Shown: positions 15,766 through 24,177 of the stretch, piece after piece | Position numbering within the stretch: position 1 is the stretch's first letter | How the letters are laid out: the number at the start of each line of letters is the position of its first letter | Origin: Metallosphaera yellowstonensis MK1 | Lineage (GTDB): Archaea > Thermoproteota > Thermoprotei_A > Sulfolobales > Sulfolobaceae | Assembly: GCF_000243315.1 (NCBI RefSeq) | Contig: NZ_JH597768.1 | Span: forward strand, 109,498-147,926 | Direction of reading: 5' to 3' | DNA: 38,429 nt | The notes under the pieces: model-generated | Told to the model about the DNA's origin: nothing | The model's input: the letters and a program-made list of their open reading frames with translations, nothing else | Databases searched by the model: none | Position numbers and translations under genes: made by a program

Positions 15766-15772
15766 GTATAAA
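15766..15772 (-). promoter_or_regulatory. TATA box of the VWA-hydratase operon
   Basis: TTTATAC on the minus strand, centred about 26 bp before ATG 15743, fits a leaderless transcript and decides the start of the VWA protein. Confidence 0.5.
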
Positions 15773-15774
15773 CC

Positions 15775-16070
15775 TTGATGCACTCTTCGATCCGTGGTTC
15801 TGGTAAGCGCCTGAAATAGAATTGTCTCTAACCTGTAAAACCAATTTTGAAGACTTTGTCTCGGTCGTTGTACCTCGGGGACCGGGGACATAGGTCACAT
15901 CAAACCCTTTATCAAAAGGTACCTGTGCTGACGCATTGAGTCTTAAGCAGTCTCTCGGCCCCTGGGATCAAGGGCCGTCTTTCATGCTCGGTAAACCTAA
16001 AGAGTCAGCCCAGGATGATCGGCCGGAAGTGCAGAAAGAACCTCTTGTAGCTCCGAATGCTTTAAAAACG
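15775..16070. other. Intergenic region
   Basis: About 300 bp between the divergent VWA and EamA genes. I see promoter-like GCTTTAAAAAC (16060-16070) for the transporter and no supported gene; the frame at 15936-16163 has no recognisable features. Confidence 0.4.
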
Positions 16071-16095
16071 TTCATGTTTCACTCATTTGGTAACG

Positions 16096-16932
16096 TTGAA
16101 CAGAAGTTACCTCTACTTGATTGTTCTTGTGATGGTTTGGGGCTCTGCATTTCCCGTCATTAAGATTGCCCTAGACTACTTGTCGCCCTTCCTCATAGCC
16201 CTCGTGAGAGTGACGGTGGGGGGCACACTCCTCCTCCTCGTATCTAGGAAGTTGATATATGGTAAGAAGGAGGCGATCTCCGCAGTCCTCAACGTGGGCC
16301 TCTTCATGATCCTGTTGAACCTAGGAGTGGAGTACTCCTCCAACCCTGGACTGACCTCCACGATGATATACACGCAACCCGTCTTCGTGACTGTCCTCTC
16401 CAGATTCGTGCTCAGGGAGAGATTGATACCACTACAGATACTGGGAGTGGTACTGGCTTTCTCAGGGGTCCTCATCTCAGTGGGCAGTACCGACTTCTCC
16501 ATCGGTTCAATCATAGCGATCTTGGGTGGACTGACCTGGGCCGTAGGTACGATCTATCACAGATTGTACTTAAGCGACAGAGACGTTGTTGGACTCAACA
16601 CCTTCATGTCCTTGTTCTCTGCCCTCCTCATTCTGCCCTTGTCCTTTGTGGACAGTAAGTTCTCCTTAGATCCTGTGGGGTGGGGTTCCACTCTCCTCCT
16701 CGCGGTCACTGCCCAGGCGACTGGGTTCCTGCTCTGGTTCAAATCTGTAAATATGTTGGGTCCGGTGAAGGCTAGCTCTGCTGTACTATTAGTACCGGTT
16801 TCCTCCTATCTCTTCTCTGCTCTTTTACTGAGGACTGCCCCTACCCTGCTGGAAGGATTGGGGTCTTCCATCACCTTGCTTGGGGTGTTCCTCACATTCT
16901 TGAGACCTGGAACTCTGAGAAGATCGAGGTGA
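16096..16932 (+). CDS. EamA/DMT-family transporter
   Basis: About 278 aa with ten predicted membrane helices in two repeated EamA halves. The first begins YLIVLVMVWGSAFPVIKIAL, the classic EamA start (WGsxF..ik). The second half begins around LGGLTWAVGTIYHRLYL. Starts are TTG 16087 or TTG 16096; the TATA-like CTTTAAAAA at 16061 favours the latter. These proteins export or import small metabolites such as amino acids; the substrate is unknown. Monocistronic. Confidence 0.85.
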   Translation: MNRSYLYLIVLVMVWGSAFPVIKIALDYLSPFLIALVRVTVGGTLLLLVSRKLIYGKKEAISAVLNVGLFMILLNLGVEYSSNPGLTSTMIYTQPVFVTVLSRFVLRERLIPLQILGVVLAFSGVLISVGSTDFSIGSIIAILGGLTWAVGTIYHRLYLSDRDVVGLNTFMSLFSALLILPLSFVDSKFSLDPVGWGSTLLLAVTAQATGFLLWFKSVNMLGPVKASSAVLLVPVSSYLFSALLLRTAPTLLEGLGSSITLLGVFLTFLRPGTLRRSR

Positions 16933-17578
16933 GAGAGCCACGGAGTTAGAAACTTAACCTTTCCTCTGACCTCCTACCTGCCCTGAGGATGGGGGTTCCT
17001 GGGAGAATCTGGTCTGTGGTTCACAGCCTTCATTCTCACTACTTCGTGGATGGTGTCCCTCAGCTGGCCAGTTCCGTTCGTCCGGCGGTAGATCTCGGAC
17101 CAGTCTTCAGGTCGTTACCCAACCCATATCTCTCACCGCTGAGAGACCTCTATCCGTGATGTTAGGGACTCGGGGAGGTGGGGAGTAGTCACCGAGTAGA
17201 CCCTCAGGGGGATGTTTTACTCGGGAAATTTTGAGTATTGGGATGCAGAAACCATAACTCACCCCTGGAAGGGGGTGAGTCTAACTGTTCTGTGTCAACA
17301 GTTTCCGATAAGCGAGAAAGTCTATATTACTTGTTAGAAGAGATAAATATAGTCACGCCAGATAGGGTAAAGGTATCCCGACGAGGTGTGACGGTCGGCT
17401 GAAGGTGTGCTGGCTTCCTCAACGGATAGAGACACTCCGTTGGGTTTGGAGTTATCCCGCTAAAGGGACGGAGGATGAACGGATCAAGCCTTGACTCCGT
17501 GAAGTCCAGGAGCTGAGGATTGATATCATACATTGCGAAATCTCGTGAAGTCCAAAACCCATTGTGGGATGTTTGTTC
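16933..17578. other. Intergenic region with hairpin and weak ORFs
   Basis: A 56-codon frame (16989-17159) and a minus-strand 68-codon frame (17327-17533) are open, but neither shows a domain or promoter. The clearest structure is the hairpin ACTCACCCC/GGGGTGAGT at 17257-17280. Possibly decayed mobile DNA. Confidence 0.4.
17257..17280. other. Strong GC-rich hairpin
   Basis: ACTCACCCC and GGGGTGAGT are perfect 9-bp arms around a 6-nt loop (TGGAAG). It lies about 300 bp beyond both the EamA and the kinase gene ends (convergent), so it may be an RNA structural element or an insertion-sequence relic. There is no oligo-T nearby, so it is not a bacterial-type terminator. Confidence 0.5.
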
Positions 17579-20092
17579 CTAATCTTTGATCAGCCTCAGC
17601 TGATCGAGCGTTTCCCTCATGGGAGGTCTAGCTGACGGGTCGGGACTGACCATCTTTAGGATCAGCCTCATAAGGCAGTCTTGATCGACAACCCTTATCT
17701 TCTGGTAATGTTCACTATACACCTTCCTAGCTCTATCGAGGTGCGACCTGTAATCCCTACGGTCCAGAAACGCGTCCACTGAACTATCCATCTCCTTAAC
17801 CATTTCTGGAGGGTTCAGGGGGTTGCGAGTCAATAATTTGTAAATAGTAGCCCCCAACGCGTAGACGTCCATCTCAGGCTTAGCTCCAGTCCCTAAGAGC
17901 ATAGACTCCACCTGATCCACAGGGCAATATTCCCCAGTGTACTCGGTAATCTTTTCGCCTATCCTCCTAGCTGAGCCCAAGTCGCCTAGCTTTACCTGCA
18001 CAGAACCGCTCCTTAAGTTGTTTAGGACCTCCTCTCCAGATCCACCAGGTGGAGAGGAGAAAAATATGTTTCTAGGCTTCACGTCCAGATGAACGTATCC
18101 CTCTGAGTGAACTACCTGAAGAGCGGAGGCCATTCTCCTGAGTATTTCCATCACAATCAACTTCCACTCCTTAGAGCGGGATACTTGCGTGATCTTCAGG
18201 AGGTCCTCCGCTGTCCCACCCTTCATCAGTTCCATAACTATGGCCGGAGGGTTGGTCAGGTATAGATAGGGTTTACCTCCAAGGATGTCCCTAATGCTAT
18301 TCACGTCAGCATAAACTCCATACAATTTTACGATGTCACCAGACCTCTCAGATATCTCCTGGAGCTTTGAGGATTCCTTACTTAAATCTGAGAAAGTACC
18401 CAATCCTACCCTGGTCAATGATGAGGATGAAGATGGAGACACCGTTGGGATCTTTATGGCATACTTCTTCCCTTCCCTTACACCTAGTAGGACATAGGAA
18501 GTACCTCCTACACCTAACACCGAGGAGATCTCGTAACCGTAGATCGTCTTCCCGATCCAAACACCAGGGTCCCAATTTCTGAGGGATGGTGGCCTCACCT
18601 GGACCATTATCTTTTTCTCCGCTCTCATGCCGTCCCTGATCCCCTCAACCTCAACTGTATAGGTCTTAGCTTCCGTGGGACCAAATATGGCCTCATAGAC
18701 CCCTACGTCTGGGTTGCTGAAAGACATCTCCTCCCCATTAACCCTAACCCACAATTTGTCCACAGAAACCTTTCTCCCACCCAGTGAGGGACTCACTCTA
18801 ACGAATAACTCTGGCCATCTATCTTGAACGTCTACATCTAGATCTAAAGGACCTCTCACCTCTATTTCCTTGGAGGCAGCCAACGTGGTGTCCTTCAGAT
18901 TGGCTATTGCTTCAACCACGTAATTGCCAGGTTGCCTTAACTCATATTCGCCTACGTACTTACCCCTCTCCTTTGAGGTGAGGGAGACATCCTCGCCGTT
19001 AACCTTCACTGTAACCTTAGCGTCAAGTACGCTGGTAAGTCTAACGGTGAGCCTGAGAGTTTTACCGTCTATTTGGTGATCTATGCGGATCTGCGGGAGG
19101 GTTCCCTGTTTAGATTGAACTTTGAAAGTTCTCTTTACACATAATGACTCCACGCAGGTTTCTACTAAGTGATCACCAGGAGTGATGTCAGAAACTATTG
19201 CTTCTAAGTTATCTCCAACTATCCTGTAGTTTAATGGGGTACCATCCAACCTTAAGCTGATCCTCTTACTTTTTGGGACTTGAGCTCTTATTATGATCCT
19301 GTTTTCCGTCACCTCAATACGAATTCCTATGGATTCTGGAGAGATGGTCAGAGAGGAACCTGTCACCAGGGGTATGATGGTAATAGACGGCGAAAAGAGG
19401 AGGTAGGCCAAGGCAGACAACACAATGAAGGGAAAGGTACTGAAAGTTTTGAAGCCAAAGAGGGTGAGTGTTAAGGTTGCGATCAGAACATAAAGGGTAA
19501 TCTGGTACAGACCGGGGGGCCAGATGTGGGTAATGAGGTACAGGATGGCTTGGTTAGAAAGAAGAGAGGAGCCCAGAAAAGCTAGAACTGAGCAAATCAA
19601 GGGCGATATCCGCCGATTGACGTCCTGAATTACAGGAACAGCAGAGAGTAGAGGAACAGAGGCTAGGATTTCCCAAGGAAAATCCATTTCCCTAACCAAT
19701 GTAATATAAGAAGCTAAATATGACAAAGAAAGAAAAACGAAGGTTACTAAGGAGAGCATCGGGTTCCTCCTAATCCATAAGGGTAGGGTGAGGGACGAGA
19801 GGGTGAGAGCGAGGGTCAAGGCTAGGATCCATATATTATTTGTGTGAAGGATAAGGAAGAACAGGGGAACAACCAATAACGAAATAACTGTAGCAGGTAT
19901 AGCCAATAGGTTCCCCCTAGGGTGGCTGAGGAGTGGGGCGATCATAAAACCCGTCAAGATAGGAAGAAAAGTTCCAAGAAGGGTTCTTTGGTTGGTGAGA
20001 GAGGATGGATCCTGGGAGATAAGGTAAAATCCCACCATGTATATAGAGAAAATAGCATAGATAACGAAGAATTTGTTTGAGGTAAGCCTCAT
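17579..20092 (-). CDS. Polytopic membrane Ser/Thr protein kinase with extracytoplasmic-type beta domains
   Basis: 837 aa. Residues 1-245 form about nine or ten membrane helices. Residues about 250-505 are beta-rich Ig-like repeats (repeating pattern K-VDGE-VSLTS...YVGEYELRQPGNY). A Hanks-type kinase domain fills 510-837: Gly-rich loop LGVGGTSYVLLG (about 528), Lys in KYAIKIP (about 546), catalytic loop HSEGYVHLDVKPRNIFF (about 667), metal-binding DLG in KLGDLGSARR (about 702) in place of DFG, and MDVYALGATIYKLL. All catalytic residues are present, so it should be active. The helices precede the repeats without an obvious later membrane span, so the beta domains and kinase probably lie on the same, cytoplasmic side. 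Monocistronic. Confidence 0.88.
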   Translation of the reverse strand: MRLTSNKFFVIYAIFSIYMVGFYLISQDPSSLTNQRTLLGTFLPILTGFMIAPLLSHPRGNLLAIPATVISLLVVPLFFLILHTNNIWILALTLALTLSSLTLPLWIRRNPMLSLVTFVFLSLSYLASYITLVREMDFPWEILASVPLLSAVPVIQDVNRRISPLICSVLAFLGSSLLSNQAILYLITHIWPPGLYQITLYVLIATLTLTLFGFKTFSTFPFIVLSALAYLLFSPSITIIPLVTGSSLTISPESIGIRIEVTENRIIIRAQVPKSKRISLRLDGTPLNYRIVGDNLEAIVSDITPGDHLVETCVESLCVKRTFKVQSKQGTLPQIRIDHQIDGKTLRLTVRLTSVLDAKVTVKVNGEDVSLTSKERGKYVGEYELRQPGNYVVEAIANLKDTTLAASKEIEVRGPLDLDVDVQDRWPELFVRVSPSLGGRKVSVDKLWVRVNGEEMSFSNPDVGVYEAIFGPTEAKTYTVEVEGIRDGMRAEKKIMVQVRPPSLRNWDPGVWIGKTIYGYEISSVLGVGGTSYVLLGVREGKKYAIKIPTVSPSSSSSLTRVGLGTFSDLSKESSKLQEISERSGDIVKLYGVYADVNSIRDILGGKPYLYLTNPPAIVMELMKGGTAEDLLKITQVSRSKEWKLIVMEILRRMASALQVVHSEGYVHLDVKPRNIFFSSPPGGSGEEVLNNLRSGSVQVKLGDLGSARRIGEKITEYTGEYCPVDQVESMLLGTGAKPEMDVYALGATIYKLLTRNPLNPPEMVKEMDSSVDAFLDRRDYRSHLDRARKVYSEHYQKIRVVDQDCLMRLILKMVSPDPSARPPMRETLDQLRLIKD

Positions 20093-20523
20093 GACTTAAG
20101 TTATTTTGGAAATAGGTTCCTAAAATAGTGAACTCCTCCTTTCATAGGAGGTTACTTCAGAGGGACTTCACTAATTCAGAGAGCCAAAATTGCCGTTATA
20201 GTTTAAAAACCCATAATTCTAAACAACCTCTAGCTAATCTTTCCCTTAGCACTTGATAGGGTAAAGAGGGTTAAGTGTAGTCACTTAGTTACAAATTATG
20301 ATAGTAATCCTCTCTCCCACAGGACTAAGGCTATTGAGTGCTTTACCATCTCCATGCTTCCATTAACTGTCTTGGTGGACCTCTTGAACCTGACCAGATT
20401 GTCCCTCAGGTGCTACCCTAAAGTGAAACGATCCAATCATCAACGAATGTCCCCGAACTGGCCCCATCTTACTGGAGAAGGGAAAAACCTTTTATGAAGA
20501 TAAAGAAATTGAGTCCCTTGAAA
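20093..20523. other. Intergenic region
   Basis: About 430 bp between the kinase and a secreted-protein gene. A short open stretch from about 20356 (MLPLTVLVDLLNLTRLSLRC) looks like an insertion-sequence N-terminus remnant, but I cannot place it. A small hairpin CCTCC/GGAGG occurs near 20135-20151. Confidence 0.3.
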
Positions 20524-21030
20524 TCACTGAACTAGCTGAGTGGCTAATGTAACCATGGAGCTTAAACTGGGCAATGCCCCAGAGCTGCCCACATAGGATA
20601 TCTGGACATAATTATCTCCGCTTACTAAGTATACTATTTCTACCTGACCCAAGGAGTATGTAGAGACCCAAACCCCATTAACCAGCGAGGGGCTGGAAGA
20701 GGAAGTACTCTCCAAGTAGTTCAGTGCACTCTGCTGAGAGGGGAATTTGACCTGAAGTATCGACAACATGTCACCGCCTTGATCCGTCATATTGACGTAT
20801 GATATAGGATTGGAACCGAACCCTTGTAGGAATATGAACGGAGACCCATCAGCTACCCCCCTGTAGGAGCTATACACAGTCCATGATAAACCTGTATAGT
20901 GGTTCACCAACGTTAAGGCGGGGTAAGAGGGAACTTGTGCGTTAGGATTCCCGCCTAGGAAACCCAGCGAAAGTGCCCCTGCTATCAACACGATAGCTAC
21001 AACCTCTCCTATTCTAACACCCCATTTCAT
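20524..21030 (-). CDS. Small membrane-anchored or secreted protein, unknown
   Basis: 168 aa. N-terminal signal anchor MKWGVRIGEVVAIVLIAGAL followed by a compact outer domain (about 35-168) rich in Tyr, Ser, Val with no Cys. It contains FLQGFGSNPISYVNMTDQ and alternating strands QVEIVYLVSGDNYVQISYVG, probably a single alpha/beta domain. The start is the only good one; a TATA-like ACATAAATT lies about 23 bp upstream. Divergent from the DUF5658-like gene. Function unknown. Confidence 0.7.
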   Translation of the reverse strand: MKWGVRIGEVVAIVLIAGALSLGFLGGNPNAQVPSYPALTLVNHYTGLSWTVYSSYRGVADGSPFIFLQGFGSNPISYVNMTDQGGDMLSILQVKFPSQQSALNYLESTSSSSPSLVNGVWVSTYSLGQVEIVYLVSGDNYVQISYVGSSGALPSLSSMVTLATQLVQ

Positions 21031-21191
21031 CTTTGCATCACTATTAAATGTAATTTATGTAGATTTCACTAATAAGCTTTGTGTTTAAGTGTAGATAAAT
21101 GTATGTGAAAGTGTTCATCTGAGTTATTTTTAATATGTTTGACTTCTTTAAAACGTATGCAACTTTTAAGTATAAGTGGAGAAGAAGAGGC

Positions 21192-21470
21192 ATGATGCAG
21201 AGAGCTATTACTGGTGCCTTAATCGGGTTGGGGGTCATCGACGTCCTAACTACCTTTTATGGAGTCTCGCAGGGATATGTTGAGGAGAATCTATTTCTCC
21301 ACGCCCTGTCGGGCAACCCGATCCTGATGATCACGGTGATGGCCGTACTAAAGACTATTGCTGTGGCGTTGAGTTACCTTCTATTGAGAAGATCCATGAT
21401 CTTCCCGGCGTTACTTCTCATCGGTTTGTTTGCCTTGGCAGATCTATCCAACCTAGCCTTGCTTATGTGA
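21192..21470 (+). CDS. DUF5658-like small membrane protein
   Basis: 92 aa from ATG 21192; the TATA-like CTTTTAAGTAT about 26 bp upstream excludes the longer frame from 21135. Three or four helices. The first carries LGVIDVLTTFYGVSQGYVEE with N next, the Asp/Thr...Glu-Asn spacing typical of DUF5658 proteins. A basic R-R-R-S-M turn and an Asp in the last helix (ALADLSNLALL) follow. Role unknown. Confidence 0.7.
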   Translation: MMQRAITGALIGLGVIDVLTTFYGVSQGYVEENLFLHALSGNPILMITVMAVLKTIAVALSYLLLRRSMIFPALLLIGLFALADLSNLALLM

Positions 21471-21559
21471 AGTGTGAGCTTGTGGCATTTAGAACTCTCT
21501 TCTGACCTGGGTGGTCCTCGTCTGCTGAAAGTTCTTTACACCTTGTTGACTATTATTGC

Positions 21560-22033
21560 ATGTTAATCAAACCTGAACCCTCGCTAAAGGATCTACAGCT
21601 TCAGTTGGAAAGTACTGGGTTGAAGAGTGAGGATCTGCTCAAGATATACAAAAGGATGACCCTCATTAGGTATTTCGAGGAGTCCATAAGGAAGATTTAC
21701 CACGGGAAAACCCATTCAACATGGCCTCAGGGGTCATAAGAGGAGAGATGCGCCTGTCAGTTGGCAAGGAAGCTACTACTGTTGGTACTCTCTATCTGTC
21801 CAGAGACAGTGACGTCGTGGTTAGCACGCATAGGCCTCACAATCACGCCATAGCCAAGGGAGTTGGCCTCAAGGGGTTGGCCTCTGAGATCTTCGGGAAG
21901 TCCACTGGACTGTGTAAAGGAAAGGGAGGACATATGCACCTCTTCCACAGGACCAAGAACTTTGCGTGTAATGGTATAGTGGGCGCTTCGTTTCCTCAGG
22001 TAGCAGGGGCAGCCTTCACGTTTAAGTACTCAG
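21560..22033 (+). pseudogene. 2-oxoacid (pyruvate/acetoin-type) dehydrogenase E1 alpha, frameshifted and truncated
   Basis: ATG 21560 begins a typical E1-alpha N-terminus (IYKRMTLIRYFEESIRKIYH). Around 21705 a one-base loss in the CCC run (after GGGAAAA) shifts the frame; the family sequence resumes at 21721 with ASGVIRGEMRLSVGKEATTV, STHRPHNHAIAKGV and KGKGGHMHLFH. The frame ends after about 160 of the usual 330 residues, exactly where the 64-bp element begins (22034). The thiamine-diphosphate GDG...N motif is missing, so it is non-functional. No E1-beta or E2 gene lies nearby. Confidence 0.8.
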
Positions 22034-22097
22034 CAGCAGTTATGGGATTCTCCCTTAGGTACCGCCCTGTAATCTAGGTGAAATCCAGTAGCTGCTG
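22034..22097 (+). repeat. 64-bp MITE-like palindromic element, copy C
   Basis: Same length and left end as the other copies; the right end is GTAGCTGCTG. Both changes in the right arm keep pairing as G-U when read as RNA. It sits at the break point of the E1-alpha pseudogene. The flanking 7-mers (TACTCAG and TCCAGGG) match poorly, so it is old, or a deletion removed the far flank. Confidence 0.85.
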
Positions 22098-22235
22098 TCC
22101 AGGGAAAAACACCACGAAATAGTGGGCTAAATATTTTTTACGTTAAAAAGTTTTTATCGTTGTTTATTACAATTTTTACTAATAAAACATGATCTCTCAC
22201 ACCGATGTGGGCTCTGCCCAAAAGGGAGTGATCGC

Positions 22236-22385
22236 AGAGATGTGAGCCCTACGCCTTTTGGCTCGAGGGAGTCCCATAACCCATCTACCGTAAAGCTTGG
22301 TGGATAGTTGAGGGCTAAGTCCCTACACTCGATCGTGATCGAAGACAAAATGATTGAAATGCAGGTGTGAGGACAAACTGAAACT
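22236..22385 (+). pseudogene. Solo tnpB 3' end with downstream flank
   Basis: Encodes DVSPTPFGSRESHNPSTV, then after a small disruption LRAKSLHSIVIEDKMIEMQV and a stop at 22368-22370, matching the last 40 or so codons of the intact TnpB at 27283-28509. Similarity continues past the stop (GGACAAAC), so the element's right end is kept while the rest of tnpB is gone. Confidence 0.75.
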
Positions 22386-23109
22386 CGCGTGGACTTCACG
22401 GTAATAAATGGAAGAGCGTTACACCTAAATCTTAAAGGTGAGGGCGTGAACTGTTCTCCCTTCAGCTCCCTAGGGCGGACTAGTTACGTCTCATGGTTCG
22501 CTAACTCTCCAGGGATATCCATAAGCTCAGTGAGACTAGCGGGATGTTTATAGTTATTTAGTGCTACATCCTTATTTCCTAGACATTTATATTTAATCTT
22601 GTTGGTATAACGAGATATTATCTTAAAAAGATACTTATACTTCTAATAGATGACCATAAGGATTACCAGTGAGCCGTCATAGGGAACGTGTATTCCCTTG
22701 GACATCTTTACCACTACGTTACCGACGTTTTCCTCAGATCTGCTTCCATGCCCATCTAGTGCCAAGCTGTAGGCTAGGAGTGAGGGTTGAAATTCCCAGG
22801 CTCTACGGACCATTTTACCCTATAAGCAGCAGTTATGGGATTTCTCGTTAGGTGTAGCCTTGAAGTCAAGGCAAAATCTAATAACTGCTGCTATGAGGCG
22901 GTCTGATCATAGAGCCTATCTAGGCCGTCGAAGGTAGAAGAGATGCCTCACATAATCCTCTCCCTAGCGAAGTACTCTCAGCAACGCTTATCCATGAGGA
23001 TATCAATATTTCTTTCTAAAAATGGATTTAGTTGAGGTTCGTCCCATCCGTCACAGGAGGGTTCCCCCATCCCCGAAAAGTTAAAACTTATGAGAGTTGT
23101 AAGTCGGGT
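22386..23109. other. Mobile-element graveyard without supported genes
   Basis: Apart from the 64-bp element at 22827-22890 I see no gene. The stretch 22550-22660 is AT-rich with TATA-like sequence, and 22669-22851 is an open frame without features. It separates the broken E1-alpha gene from the respiratory island. Confidence 0.45.
22827..22890 (+). repeat. 64-bp MITE-like palindromic element, copy D
   Basis: Best-preserved structure: a 17-bp terminal stem (10 perfect pairs, one mismatch, one wobble, then five pairs) and a perfect inner hairpin GCCTTG-AAGT-CAAGGC. Flanking 7-mers CTATAAG and CTATGAG differ by one base, a decayed target-site duplication. Confidence 0.9.
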
Positions 23110-23655
23110 ATGAAAAGGGACATTCTTATATCGATATTTCTCCTCGTCCTGTCCGTAAACCCGCTAACCGAGGAGGCGGAGTTTTACTCTCCACTGCCCT
23201 ACATGTTATCCCATTATGCCTTAGTTTCCTCAGGTGTTCTACTAGGATATTCATATCTTAAAGGTAACAAATATAACTTACTATTGGGGATCCTTCCCGT
23301 AGTGCTCTGGCACCTTCCCTACTACTTTGCCCTCGGGGCCTCTAGCCTGGGGTGGAGGATAGTCCTAGAGCTCTCCATTTTTCTGGGAGGAATACTGATA
23401 GGTTCCTCACTGGGCGTGACACCGAAGTGGGGAAAAGTCACACTCTTCGTCCTGTACATGTTGGGGGACACGGTACTGAGCATACTCTTCATCCTTGAGA
23501 GTCCATCATACACCAACTTATTCTACCCCTTCTCCCCTTATTCTCCCTCAACGTTGCCCACCACCGGCATTGCCATGGTGGTTGTGATGAACGTTGTTCT
23601 AGCAGTGGTGATCTATCTAGCTTTCAAGGATATACTGAGGGGATTGACGGACTAG
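23110..23655 (+). CDS. DUF1404/CtaG-like membrane protein 1
   Basis: 181 aa from ATG 23110 (the frame is open 26 codons further). Six or so helices. Conserved with the neighbouring convergent gene: SVNPLTE near the N-terminus, MLSHYAL, LWHLPYYF, LELSIFLGGILIGS, YMLGDTVLS, FSPYS and the TTG turn before the last helix. The His positions (SHYAL, WHLP) and topology resemble the cytochrome oxidase assembly factor CtaG, and I believe the family is DUF1404, known mainly from Sulfolobales. Its position beside soxM supports an oxidase biogenesis role; this is inference. It converges on the paralogue with a 4-bp overlap. Confidence 0.7.
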   Translation: MKRDILISIFLLVLSVNPLTEEAEFYSPLPYMLSHYALVSSGVLLGYSYLKGNKYNLLLGILPVVLWHLPYYFALGASSLGWRIVLELSIFLGGILIGSSLGVTPKWGKVTLFVLYMLGDTVLSILFILESPSYTNLFYPFSPYSPSTLPTTGIAMVVVMNVVLAVVIYLAFKDILRGLTD

Positions 23656-24173
23656 GATCTCTCAAAGACATTGAGCAAGATCTTCATTATTATAAAGAAG
23701 GCCACTAGGTTCATGATCAGGAACATGAAGACTCCAGTGTCCCTGACCTGATAGATACTGTAGGGCGTAAAGGGAGAGGCAAAGTTCTCCCCTCCCACTA
23801 GGAAGTCCACGGAGAGTATCGTGTCACCTAACATCCAGGAGCCGAAAAGGAATAGTCTCACCTTAGTGCTCATCAGAGGAAGACCAGAACCCAACAAAGT
23901 CCCTGAGAGGACCAACGAAACTTCAGACAAAACCCTCAACGCCTCATTCGTGGTAAAAACCTGAAAGAGTGGCGGGACGTGGACTAAAACAGGAGCGATT
24001 AAGCCCAAGAACCAGAGTCTCCTTGGAGAAGTCTTTACCCCGAGCAGGAACCCTAAGAAGAAGAGAGCATAGTGAGAGGCCATCAATGCCAGGAGATTCT
24101 CCTGGTACATCTGTTCAGTTAATGGGTTAACAATTAAGAGGAAGGGGAGGATAAAAAAGAGATATTTCTTCAT
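23652..24173 (-). CDS. DUF1404/CtaG-like membrane protein 2
   Basis: 173 aa, six helices, paralogue of the protein at 23110-23655: IVNPLTEQM, MASHYALFF, LVHVPPLF, SEVSLVLSGTLLGSG, WMLGDTILSVDFL, FTPYS and DTGVF align in order. The gene follows soxM on the same strand with only 4 bp between stop and start, so the two are almost surely one operon. That fits an assembly factor for the heme-copper centre of SoxM. No other function is visible. Confidence 0.75.
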   Translation of the reverse strand: MKKYLFFILPFLLIVNPLTEQMYQENLLALMASHYALFFLGFLLGVKTSPRRLWFLGLIAPVLVHVPPLFQVFTTNEALRVLSEVSLVLSGTLLGSGLPLMSTKVRLFLFGSWMLGDTILSVDFLVGGENFASPFTPYSIYQVRDTGVFMFLIMNLVAFFIIMKILLNVFERS

Positions 24174-24177
24174 GGGA

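Noticed and set aside
10484-22890. CRISPR repeats as an explanation of the recurring 64-mers
   Set aside because: Copies are kilobases apart, in both orientations, without regular spacers, and have target-site duplications.
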